Source of the DNA: Planctomycetaceae bacterium | Lineage (GTDB): Bacteria; Planctomycetota; Planctomycetia; Planctomycetales; Planctomycetaceae | Reading direction: 5' to 3' | NCBI GenBank assembly: GCA_947463775.1 | Contig: CANHVD010000476.1 | Coordinates: 1-5,164, forward strand | DNA length: 5,164 nucleotides | In this document: positions 1-5,164 of the stretch, piece after piece | Position numbering within the stretch: the first letter of the stretch is position 1 | Layout of the letters: each line of letters starts with the position of its first letter | The notes under the pieces: generated by a model | Databases searched by the model: none | Told to the model about the DNA's origin: nothing | What the model saw: only the letters and a program-made list of their open reading frames with translations | Made by a program: the position numbers and the translations under genes

Positions 1-71
1 ACCGTGGGAGCGTGAATCGCAGAGTCGTCAGTCGTGCGACGGGCGGTTAAAGCCAGCTTTGGCTTCGCCAT
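1..71 (-). CDS. Possible start of an unidentified protein, cut by the left window edge
   Basis: A minus-strand ATG at 71-69 opens a frame that stays open for 23 codons to the window edge. It begins MAKPKLALTARRTTDD, a basic N-terminus without a hydrophobic segment, so a cytoplasmic product would be expected if it is real. A GGTGG sequence lies 6 bases upstream of the ATG and could act as a weak ribosome binding site. The start lies 46 bases after the stop of the DUF1080 gene on the same strand, a spacing that would fit an operon. Its codon third positions are moderately GC-rich, like the neighbours. I do not recognise the fragment, and 23 codons are too few to exclude a chance open frame. Confidence 0.28.
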   Translation of the reverse strand, partial: MAKPKLALTARRTTDDSAIHAPT

Positions 72-117
72 GTTCTTCCACCAGGGATGCCTTCACACGA
101 AGATGTGTTGAAAAACG

Positions 118-1239
118 TCACTTCTTAATTTCCCGCACATAGATGTTGGCGAACTCTGCGGGGCCGACGAGGTAAAGTTCGAACGGACCAGAATCAGGAA
201 CCGGGTTGTCAGATGTGACCTGTTCTCCGTTCACGCTGATGGACATCTTTCCGTTTTCAATGACGCCTTCTAGTCTCGACCATTCTCCAATCTTCGTGTA
301 CTGAGTGGGTAACATTCCAGAGGAGACCGCAACGCCGTCAAAGCCCTGGCCCGGCTTGATATCAAACAAAAAGCCATAGTTCTTAAATCGCTCTTTCGTG
401 GACAACATCTGCCCCTTCACGGATTCTGCTTTTCCGTCACAGGCCAGAATCCAGTCTTGCGAATGCCAGTTACCCTCGCCCTCCTTGTTCAGTTTCCAGC
501 CGTCAAGATTCAGACCGTTGTAGAGACTACGGTAGCCGCGATTGGCAATCGCAATCTGTTCCGGCTTCACAGGTGTGTCCGGCAGTTCCTGAATCTTCAC
601 ATTGCGATAGTGGACCACACCACCTTCTGATTCGATGCAGATGTAGCCCTTTCGAGGACTCGCGTCTTTGCCCTGAGTCACCAGCTTTCCGTTGACGGAC
701 AGGCTGATGGCTCCGTCGTTGCATTCGATGCGATAATGATTCCACTCGGGCGATGGCTTGGATCGCTCCTCGGTCGGAAACGCACGACTGCCGCCTCGAC
801 CATTGATCGGTGTCATCGTTGCACCATGAATTGGAAAGATGTCACCGTGAGTCGTATGGCCCTGACTTTGGCCATAAGCATTCTCAAGAACCTGCACTTC
901 CACGCCTCGATGAAACGGCACACCTTTGGCTGTAATGTCATCAGCCCAGACAAAGATCCCCGCATTGCCGCCCGGGACCATATGTCGCCATTCCAATTCC
1001 ATGATGAAGTTCTGGTACATCTTCTCGGTGCGAATCTCGCCGATTGGTTTGCCAGTACACTTGAGCATTCCGTCTTCGAAGCTCCAGGTTTCCGCCGGAG
1101 TATTCGTCAGCACCCAGCCATTGAGATCCTTCCCATTGAACAAGGGCTTGAAGTCGTCATCGGCCGCCAGCAGATCATGATTCGAAGCCAGAAGTCCCAT
1201 CGCGCAACCGGTAAGGATGAAATGTTTCAGCATCGACAT
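118..1239 (-). CDS. Secreted DUF1080 (3-keto-disaccharide hydrolase-like) protein with a divergent second copy of the domain
   Basis: This 373-residue protein begins with a signal peptide: basic n-region to K5/H6, hydrophobic stretch about residues 7-18, likely cleavage near LLAA (23-26) before an acidic mature start. It should act in the periplasm or outside the cell. Residues about 30-218 form a full DUF1080 domain (PF06439, concanavalin-like fold): LFNGKDLNGW at 33-42, GNAGIFVW at 91-98, GVEVQVLEN at 112-120, HGDIFPIHG at 131-139, EWNHYRIEC at 165-173, and a C-terminal strand region at 198-219. Residues about 235-373 restart with SLYNGLNLDGWKL (238-250) and end in another strand-rich region, which looks like a shortened, divergent second domain. 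Characterised family members hydrolyse 3-keto-glycosides made by sugar 3-dehydrogenases; substrate and activity here are inferred only. The ATG at 1239 is preferred over the one two codons later because of SD spacing. The gene is divergent from the export cluster. Family assignment is firm, catalysis is not. Confidence 0.93.
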   Translation of the reverse strand: MSMLKHFILTGCAMGLLASNHDLLAADDDFKPLFNGKDLNGWVLTNTPAETWSFEDGMLKCTGKPIGEIRTEKMYQNFIMELEWRHMVPGGNAGIFVWADDITAKGVPFHRGVEVQVLENAYGQSQGHTTHGDIFPIHGATMTPINGRGGSRAFPTEERSKPSPEWNHYRIECNDGAISLSVNGKLVTQGKDASPRKGYICIESEGGVVHYRNVKIQELPDTPVKPEQIAIANRGYRSLYNGLNLDGWKLNKEGEGNWHSQDWILACDGKAESVKGQMLSTKERFKNYGFLFDIKPGQGFDGVAVSSGMLPTQYTKIGEWSRLEGVIENGKMSISVNGEQVTSDNPVPDSGPFELYLVGPAEFANIYVREIKK

Positions 1240-1246
1240 GAATCAA

Positions 1247-1251
1247 CTCCC
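1247..1251 (-). promoter_or_regulatory. Ribosome binding site of the DUF1080 gene
   Basis: The minus strand reads GGGAG with 7 bases before the ATG at 1239. The alternative ATG at 1233 would be 13 bases away, so this site favours the longer protein. Confidence 0.6.
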
Positions 1252-1533
1252 AGGGAAGGCCTATCGCGGAGAAATGTAGAACTGCGGGCAGCACTTAAAG
1301 ATTACAGCCGCCGTCAGAATATGCCAGCCCGACAGACGGACCTGCTTGTGTTGGGGCAGACGCTTGAAATGTCGATTCATCCCTGTTTCTGCATCAAGGC
1401 AGGCCTTCGTCGACGCATTGCCACTTCTGTGAATCGGGGGAAATTGATTAGACCCACTGCCTGCGGGAATGATAAGGAACACGTTCTGAGCGATTTTCAG
1501 CGATGACTTTCGATTGTTTGTGGTTATTCTGAC

Positions 1534-1539
1534 TACAAT
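1534..1539 (+). promoter_or_regulatory. Candidate -10 hexamer for the export cluster
   Basis: TACAAT matches the sigma-70 -10 consensus at five of six positions and lies about 90 bases before the adaptor start. No good -35 hexamer is found at 16-18 bases upstream; the best TTG-containing match (TTGTTT, 1514-1519) is only 14 bases away. Transcription from here would put both small hairpins at 1563-1608 in the leader RNA. This is a suggestion only. Confidence 0.2.
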
Positions 1540-1562
1540 CCGTGGATACCGAAACAATGTCA

Positions 1563-1608
1563 GAGGCGTTGGCGTCTCGGACCGGTCACCTTGAGGCGAT
1601 GGCCTCGA
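1563..1608 (+). repeat. Two similar short hairpins directly upstream of the adaptor gene
   Basis: The first hairpin is GAGGCG (1563-1568), loop TTGG, CGTCTC (1573-1578), six pairs including one G-U. The second is GAGGC (1593-1597), loop GATG, GCCTC (1602-1606), extendable by a U-G and a U-A pair to 1591-1608. Both start with GAGGCG, share a GG at the end of the loop, and lie 30 bases apart, so they look like diverged copies of one element. The second ends 21 bases before the ATG at 1630. Neither is followed by a T-run, so they are not typical terminators. They could be leader RNA structures or a duplicated operator. Confidence 0.5.
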
Positions 1609-1629
1609 ACGCTTTCAGCTTCGTGATTT

Positions 1630-2922
1630 ATGCCAGTGGGAACGGTAGATCCACCGCGTGACAATCTGTCCCGGCTTCGCATCCAGCGCGATGTTCAGCC
1701 GGTCCGTCGATCATTTTTTGGTCGGTTTCTGCGGTTCGTTTTTTATCTCGGTGTGCTTGTGGCTCTCGCCGTTGGAGCAGTTTTCTGGGCGCAGAAAAAG
1801 GGCATGCTGGCGGATACTCGCAAGCTAACCGAAACTCTTCGGCCGCGTCCGGAAGTTCGAGTCGCCGTGGTCAGCGTCGAAAAAGGTCGCTCTGCGGATG
1901 CGTTGGTTGTCGCCACCGGATATCTGGAATCTCGCCAACAGGCTCGCATCGGTGCGCGGGCCACAGGTCGCATCCAGGCTGTTAATGTCGAAGAAGGCAG
2001 CGTCGTCAAAGCCAACGATGTGCTCGCGATTCTGGAACACGCTGATCTTGATGCGTCTCTGGTGGCCGTTAAAGCCACTGCCGCTCGCGCGAAGAGTGAG
2101 CTGCTGGAACAGGACGTGGCAATTCAGCGGGCCAAGCGAGATCTTGAACGTGCAGAGAAAGCTTTTGCCGCAAAGAGTTCGACACCGGCGGATTACGATA
2201 AAGCTAAGTTTGATTACGAAGCCGCTGTGGCTCGCAAAGTTTCCATGGAAGCCGCGCTGGGGTTGGCGGAAGCACGAGTTCAGGAGGCCGAACAACTGCG
2301 AGAAAACATGTTTGTGCGTGCTCCGTTTGAGGGAACCGTGATCTCCAAAGATGCGGAACTTGGCGAATCCATCATGCCCGGAGGAATGGGAGAAGCATCC
2401 GGCCGCGGCTCGGTGGTGACGATCGCCGACCTTGAACATCTTGAGGTCGATTGCGATGTGAAAGAAGATTACATCAGTCGCGTGACGGAAGGGCAGCAGG
2501 CCGAAGTTGCTGTCGATGCCGTGCCTGACAAACGCTACAAAGGACAAGTTCGTAAGATCATTCCCATGGGCGATCGTGCACGAGCGACTGTGAAAGTGAA
2601 GGTCGAAATTCTGGATGCGGATAAACGCCTGTTTCCGGAAATGAGCAGCACGATTTATTTTCTGCCGAGTCAGTCTGCTGAGGTCAAAGAGGAAGACAAA
2701 AGTCGAGTCTTCTGTCCTGCGGATGCGGTTGTCGTGACGGAGACAGAATCGTTCGTCTGGATTTTGACCGACAAAGATCGAACAAAGAAAACGATAGTGA
2801 CCACTGCGGATTCACGAGACGGTCGAACAGAAATTACCAGCGGCCTGACCGGCGGAGAGAAAGTCATCGTCAAGCCTGCAAAGGATTTGCAGGATGATGT
2901 GTTGGTCAGGTCTGCACAATAA
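1630..2922 (+). CDS. HlyD/MacA-type periplasmic adaptor (membrane fusion protein) of an ABC exporter
   Basis: The 430-residue product links an inner-membrane transporter to the periplasmic or outer-membrane part of an export path. A basic cytoplasmic tail (about 1-32) is followed by one membrane anchor (about 33-53) instead of a cleaved signal or lipid anchor. Next come the first half of a lipoyl/biotinyl-like domain (about 104-137, with GRIQAVNVEEGSVVKANDVL), a charged alpha-helical coiled-coil hairpin (about 138-225), the second lipoyl half (226-247, with VRAPFEGTVISKDAELGESI), a beta-barrel (about 265-345) and a membrane-proximal domain (about 355-428, ending GLTGGEKVIVKPAKDLQD). Length and domain order are normal for MacA/RND-type adaptors. 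A TGA directly upstream in frame (1624-1626) rules out a longer protein; no clear Shine-Dalgarno precedes the ATG, so a slightly later start (GTG at 1636) is possible. The ATPase and permease genes follow on the same strand, which points to an ABC rather than RND partner. Cargo is unknown. Confidence 0.92.
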   Translation: MPVGTVDPPRDNLSRLRIQRDVQPVRRSFFGRFLRFVFYLGVLVALAVGAVFWAQKKGMLADTRKLTETLRPRPEVRVAVVSVEKGRSADALVVATGYLESRQQARIGARATGRIQAVNVEEGSVVKANDVLAILEHADLDASLVAVKATAARAKSELLEQDVAIQRAKRDLERAEKAFAAKSSTPADYDKAKFDYEAAVARKVSMEAALGLAEARVQEAEQLRENMFVRAPFEGTVISKDAELGESIMPGGMGEASGRGSVVTIADLEHLEVDCDVKEDYISRVTEGQQAEVAVDAVPDKRYKGQVRKIIPMGDRARATVKVKVEILDADKRLFPEMSSTIYFLPSQSAEVKEEDKSRVFCPADAVVVTETESFVWILTDKDRTKKTIVTTADSRDGRTEITSGLTGGEKVIVKPAKDLQDDVLVRSAQ

Positions 2923-2940
2923 ATCCGTTTACCGGCAAGC

Positions 2941-2954
2941 CGCAGGCGACTGCG
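2941..2954 (+). other. Small hairpin with GNRA tetraloop after the adaptor gene
   Basis: CGCAG, loop GCGA, CTGCG forms a perfect five-pair stem starting 19 bases after the adaptor stop. It is followed by only TTTCAG, too few Ts for a strong intrinsic terminator, so at most partial termination or 3'-end protection would be expected. It may also be a piece of a dispersed intergenic repeat. Confidence 0.35.
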
Positions 2955-2973
2955 TTTCAGCTCACGTCGCATG

Positions 2974-3020
2974 CAACCGAAAACTGAAAACCTTAAACCG
3001 AAAACTCAAACCGAAAACCT
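2974..3020 (+). repeat. Imperfect direct repeat tract with GAAAAC core
   Basis: GAAAAC occurs four times, at 2979, 2986, 3000 and 3013, three times inside the longer unit AACCGAAAAC. The spacings of 7, 14 and 13 bases suggest expansion of a short unit by slippage. The tract is A/C-rich and nearly free of G outside the repeat cores, unlike the coding DNA around it. It ends 8 bases before the ribosome binding site of the ATPase gene and would give an unstructured, A-rich leader there. Function is not known. Confidence 0.7.
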
Positions 3021-3028
3021 AAAGTCAC

Positions 3029-3033
3029 AAGGA
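3029..3033 (+). promoter_or_regulatory. Ribosome binding site that supports the GTG start of the ATPase gene
   Basis: AAGGA lies 7 bases before the GTG at 3041. With no ATG nearby in frame, this site decides the start. Confidence 0.65.
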
Positions 3034-3040
3034 TCCCTGC

Positions 3041-3772
3041 GTGTCCGACGCATCTCAAAACGATAAACCTATCGTGGTAGTCAGCGATGTTTGCAAGGAA
3101 TTCCGCCGCGAACAGATGGTGGTGCCAGTTCTCAGCGGCATCAATCTGAATCTTTGGGCCGGCGATTATCTTGCTCTGATGGGACCATCGGGGTCCGGCA
3201 AGACCACGTTGCTCAATCTGATCGCCGGACTCGATCGACCAACTTCCGGCAAAGTCATCGTATGTGATCAGGATCTTGGCGCATCTTCCGAGGGCCAGCT
3301 TGCGAAATGGCGATCTCGACACATCGGCTTCATTTTTCAGCTCTACAATCTGATCCCGGTACTCACGGCGTATGAGAACGTTGAATTGCCGCTCACACTG
3401 ACTTCGCTGTCACGTCGCGAACGAGATGACCATGTGAAGGCGGCTTTGGAAGTCGTGGGACTCAGCGATCGCATTGATCACTATCCGCGGCAGTTGTCTG
3501 GTGGTCAGGAACAGCGAGTTTCCATCGCGCGAGCCATTGTGACGGATCCGACTTTGATCGTGGCTGACGAACCGACCGGTGACCTCGACGCAAAATCGGC
3601 CGCTGAGATTCTGGATCTGATGCATCGACTGAATGTCGAGTTCCAGAAGACGATCGTCATGGTGACTCACGACCCGAATGCCGCTCATCGAGCCAAGCGG
3701 ACGGTTCATCTGGAAAAAGGTGTGCTTGTTTCTGCTCCGACACCACCGTCTGGTAAGGAAGGATCACGATGA
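3041..3772 (+). CDS. ABC exporter ATP-binding subunit, LolD/MacB type
   Basis: The 243-residue cytoplasmic protein should bind and hydrolyse ATP as a dimer to power the permeases encoded downstream. All expected motifs are present: Walker A GPSGSGKTT (48-56), Q-loop at Q100 inside FIFQLYNLIPVLTAYENVELPL-type sequence characteristic of the LolD/MacB/FtsE group, signature LSGGQ (152-156) leading into EQRVSIARA, Walker B TLIVADEP with D176 and E177, D-loop GDLDAKS (180-186) and the H-loop histidine H210. Length is normal for a stand-alone subunit, so unlike MacB it is not fused to its membrane part. Translation starts at GTG with a good ribosome binding site. The stop overlaps the permease start as ATGA, indicating translational coupling. 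The last 13 residues are Pro/Ser-rich and probably not part of the fold. Family and activity are very likely; transported cargo is not determinable. Confidence 0.96.
   Translation: MSDASQNDKPIVVVSDVCKEFRREQMVVPVLSGINLNLWAGDYLALMGPSGSGKTTLLNLIAGLDRPTSGKVIVCDQDLGASSEGQLAKWRSRHIGFIFQLYNLIPVLTAYENVELPLTLTSLSRRERDDHVKAALEVVGLSDRIDHYPRQLSGGQEQRVSIARAIVTDPTLIVADEPTGDLDAKSAAEILDLMHRLNVEFQKTIVMVTHDPNAAHRAKRTVHLEKGVLVSAPTPPSGKEGSR
3755..3763 (+). promoter_or_regulatory. Strong ribosome binding site for the first permease
   Basis: AAGGAAGGA inside the end of the ATPase gene lies 5 bases before the ATG at 3769. It supports efficient, coupled initiation at the ATGA overlap (3769-3772). Confidence 0.7.
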
Positions 3773-4926
3773 AAATCCTTGTCTACATCTGGAGAAATAT
3801 TCGCCGCAACAAAGTCCGCAGCCTGCTGACGATTCTGTCCGTCGGTTTCAGTCTCGCGCTGATGACGGTGCTGTATGGCTTTATGGCGTCGCAGGAAACC
3901 TGGCGCAATGATGCGGAACAGACTAACCGCATCGTGGTCATGAACATTCAGGGGTTTACCGGGCAGGTCCCGATTTCTGCTGTGGATGATGTCGCCAGCA
4001 CAGACGGTGTGGAAGCGGCGGTGCCGCTGGCCTGGTTCGGCGGAGCTTATCAGGATGAACCGATGCCTTTTGCTCAGTTTGCGACGGATCCACAATCCGC
4101 TTTTAAGGTGTGGCCGGAGTATTCGATCTCTCCGGAAGAACTCAAGAACTGGCAGGAGAACCGGCGTGGCTGCGTGATTGATCGTCGCATTGCGGATGAG
4201 CGAGGCTGGAAAGTTGGTCAGCAGATTCGCCTCAAGGGCACGATTTATCCGTTCGACCTCGATCTGGAACTTTGCGGGATCTTTGATGCACCGAAGAATT
4301 CCGGATCACTCTGGTTCAACTGGGAATATCTGGACGAAGGACTCAAGCAAAAGAACAGCCCGGTCACAGGCAACGCCGGCACAGTCTTCGCGCGCACCAA
4401 AAGCGGAGACGGCATTCCAGCAGTTGTAAAAGCCATTGATGATCGATTCGGCAGCTCGGACACCCCGACCAGAACACAAACGGAAGCCGCGTTCGCTCAG
4501 ATGTTTGTGGATATGCTCGGCAATGTGCAGGTGTTGATTCGCAACATCGGTTTGGCTGTTGTGTTCTCGCTGTGCCTGGTCACCGCGAACTCCATGGCCA
4601 TGTCGATGCGAGAACGTGTCACGGAGATTGCCGTCCTGAAGGCCATCGGGTTTCCTCGCTCCCGAATTTTGTTCATGATCCTTGGGGAATCCAGTCTGAT
4701 CGCGATGCTGGGCGGACTACTGGGCGTCAGCATGGGCTGTGCGTTTCTTCAAGCGATGAACGCCGCTCTGCCGCAGTTCTTCCCGTTTACTGTTCTGGAA
4801 ATGCTGGGCCCGTGGATCAGCTACGGATTCATCGTTGCGGCTGTGCTGGGAATTGTCAGCGGCCTCGTTCCGGCGATCCGTGCGGCTCAACTTTCTGTCA
4901 TTGATGGCCTGCGACGCATCGCGTAG
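3769..4926 (+). CDS. ABC exporter permease, FtsX/MacB (type VII) family
   Basis: This 385-residue inner-membrane protein has the four-helix layout of the MacB/LolC/FtsX group: helix 1 at about 17-40 after a basic amphipathic start (MKILVYIWRNIRRNKVRS), a large periplasmic domain (about 41-250, MacB_PCD-like), then helices at about 253-276, 299-328 and 349-370. The FtsX domain (PF02687, about 260-380) shows the family pattern MAMSMRERVTEIAVLKAIGF (276-295), whose cytoplasmic loop contacts the ATPase, and ends in LVPAIRAAQLSVIDGLRRI. The start overlaps the ATPase stop by 4 bases, so the two subunits are probably made in a fixed ratio. A second permease starts 154 bases downstream, suggesting a heterodimer as in LolCE. 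Such transporters usually extract or push cargo by periplasmic mechanotransmission instead of carrying it through the membrane. Periplasmic domain sequence does not reveal the cargo to me. Confidence 0.94.
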   Translation: MKILVYIWRNIRRNKVRSLLTILSVGFSLALMTVLYGFMASQETWRNDAEQTNRIVVMNIQGFTGQVPISAVDDVASTDGVEAAVPLAWFGGAYQDEPMPFAQFATDPQSAFKVWPEYSISPEELKNWQENRRGCVIDRRIADERGWKVGQQIRLKGTIYPFDLDLELCGIFDAPKNSGSLWFNWEYLDEGLKQKNSPVTGNAGTVFARTKSGDGIPAVVKAIDDRFGSSDTPTRTQTEAAFAQMFVDMLGNVQVLIRNIGLAVVFSLCLVTANSMAMSMRERVTEIAVLKAIGFPRSRILFMILGESSLIAMLGGLLGVSMGCAFLQAMNAALPQFFPFTVLEMLGPWISYGFIVAAVLGIVSGLVPAIRAAQLSVIDGLRRIA

Positions 4927-4958
4927 CTTGCCGTTAAGTCTCCGTTATCAATTAGCTT

Positions 4959-5030
4959 GGGCATTCTTGCCCGTCGCTTGGTTGTCGGACAAGAAGTCCA
5001 ACCTACGTTCTTATGTTGTGGCCGGACTTC
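4959..5030 (+). repeat. Cluster of competing inverted repeats between the two permease genes
   Basis: Several pairings exclude one another: GGGC/GCCC (4959-4962 with 4969-4972); TTCTTGCCCG (4964-4973) with CGGACAAGAA (4986-4995), nine of ten pairs; GGTT and GGAC (4980-4983, 4987-4990) with GTCC and AACC (4996-5003), a stem with a 3-base bulge and AAGAA loop; and GAAGTCC (4993-4999) with GGACTTC (5024-5030). None has a following T-run. The core GTCGGACAAGAAGTCCAACC resembles a dispersed palindromic sequence I recall from planctomycete intergenic regions; that resemblance is from memory. The rest of the 154-base spacer shows no gene. Confidence 0.55.
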
Positions 5031-5080
5031 GACCGAGCCGCTCATCGTCTCCCGAAATCAGATTCAACCTGAACTCAACC

Positions 5081-5164
5081 ATGATCCCCGCCAAATACAA
5101 CTTTCGAAATCTGCAGGTCCGCTGGATGACAACCCTGATGACCGTCCTCGGCACAGGACTGGTC
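5081..5164 (+). CDS. Second ABC exporter permease, N-terminus only (cut by right window edge)
   Basis: The frame opens at ATG 5081 and runs 28 codons to the window end without a stop: MIPAKYNFRNLQVRWMTTL, then MTVLGTGLV. This is the typical start of MacB/FtsX-family permeases: a short basic amphipathic stretch with an N-R-x-x-R-like pattern leading into the first membrane helix. It parallels the first permease (YIWRNIRRNKVRSLLTIL), so it is most likely the partner for a permease heterodimer. No Shine-Dalgarno precedes the ATG, and no better in-frame start lies nearby upstream. It is separated from the first permease by a repeat-bearing spacer but keeps the same strand and order. The rest of the gene lies outside the window. 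Confidence 0.8.
   Translation, partial: MIPAKYNFRNLQVRWMTTLMTVLGTGLV

Larger units (their letters stand above)
1240..1629. other. Divergent intergenic spacer without a convincing gene
   Basis: This 390-base region separates the minus-strand DUF1080 gene from the plus-strand adaptor gene and should contain both promoters. Both strands have long open frames here (minus 1557-1261; plus to 1506), but neither translation shows a recognisable domain, and the plus one is mostly antisense to the DUF1080 gene. A short inverted repeat, AAGGC-AG-GCCTT, lies at 1396-1407 and could be a dimer-binding site or chance. A weak promoter-like hexamer and two similar hairpins sit in the right third and are listed separately. 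I see no tRNA or terminator in it. Confidence 0.6.

Noticed and set aside
1..50. Plus-strand frame running from the window edge to a TAA at 48-50 as the tail of a convergent gene
   Set aside because: Only about 15 codons (RGSVNRRVVSRATGG) with no recognisable ending; another plus frame is equally open, so there is no basis for a call.
50..65. Hairpin AAGCCA-GCTT-TGGCTT downstream of the DUF1080 gene as a terminator
   Set aside because: No T-run follows on the minus strand (or on the plus strand), and it would fall inside the possible left-edge reading frame.
95..116. T-run and ACAC/GTGT stem right after the DUF1080 stop as an intrinsic terminator
   Set aside because: On the minus strand the T-run comes before the stem instead of after it, and the stem is only four pairs.
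152..163. Unusual LSGGQEQ signature context in the ATPase taken as a sign of inactivity
   Set aside because: In the ATPase protein (residues 152-163) the five signature residues LSGGQ are intact and E at the next position is a tolerated variation; all other catalytic motifs are present. Positions given are residue numbers.
1204..1239. Lipobox-like LTGC at residues 9-12 of the DUF1080 protein
   Set aside because: The hydrophobic stretch before the Cys is only about six residues and continues after it; a normal signal peptide cleaved near residues 23-26 fits better.
736..1506. A 256-codon plus-strand open frame
   Set aside because: Most of it is antisense to the well-supported DUF1080 gene, its translation has no recognisable domain, and it has many Arg/His/Ser-type antisense residues.
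1261..1557. A 98-codon minus-strand open frame in the divergent spacer
   Set aside because: No domain or family resemblance, no clear ribosome binding site, and the opposite strand is also open here; kept only as a finding about the spacer.
1825..2547. A 240-codon minus-strand open frame
   Set aside because: It lies entirely antisense to the adaptor gene, whose translation matches the HlyD/MacA domain order throughout.

Overview
The window looks like chromosomal DNA from a Planctomycetes bacterium (Pirellulales/Planctomycetales type). This is an inference from three things: a secreted DUF1080 (3-keto-disaccharide hydrolase-like) protein, a family greatly expanded in that phylum; a split adaptor/ATPase/two-permease ABC export cluster typical of these genomes; and spacers carrying short palindromic sequences and AACCGAAAAC-like tracts that I recall from planctomycete intergenic DNA. 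No rRNA, tRNA, CRISPR array, transposase or phage gene is visible.

Layout. On the minus strand, 118-1239 encodes an exported 373-residue protein with one full DUF1080 domain and a shorter, divergent second copy. Just beyond its stop, a possible minus-strand reading frame starts at 71 and runs off the left edge. A 390-base divergent spacer (1240-1629) holds no convincing gene; its right end carries two similar small hairpins directly before the next start codon.

On the plus strand, 1630-5164 is one export cluster: a membrane-anchored HlyD/MacA-type periplasmic adaptor (1630-2922), a LolD/MacB-type ATPase with all nucleotide-binding motifs intact (3041-3772), an FtsX/MacB-type permease overlapping it by 4 bases (3769-4926), and the first 28 codons of a second permease (from 5081, cut by the window end). 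The adaptor-ATPase spacer has a GNRA-loop hairpin and an A/C-rich GAAAAC repeat tract. The permease-permease spacer has several mutually exclusive inverted repeats.

How the genes would work together. The ATPase should dimerise on the cytoplasmic face and drive a permease heterodimer (type VII ABC, MacB/LolCDE-like mechanotransmission). The adaptor would couple this to an outer-membrane or periplasmic path. No outer-membrane channel gene is in the window and the cargo cannot be read from the sequence. The divergent DUF1080 protein probably acts separately in extracytoplasmic sugar breakdown. I see no clearly new biological system here. The spacer elements and the two-domain DUF1080 protein are the points most worth a second look.
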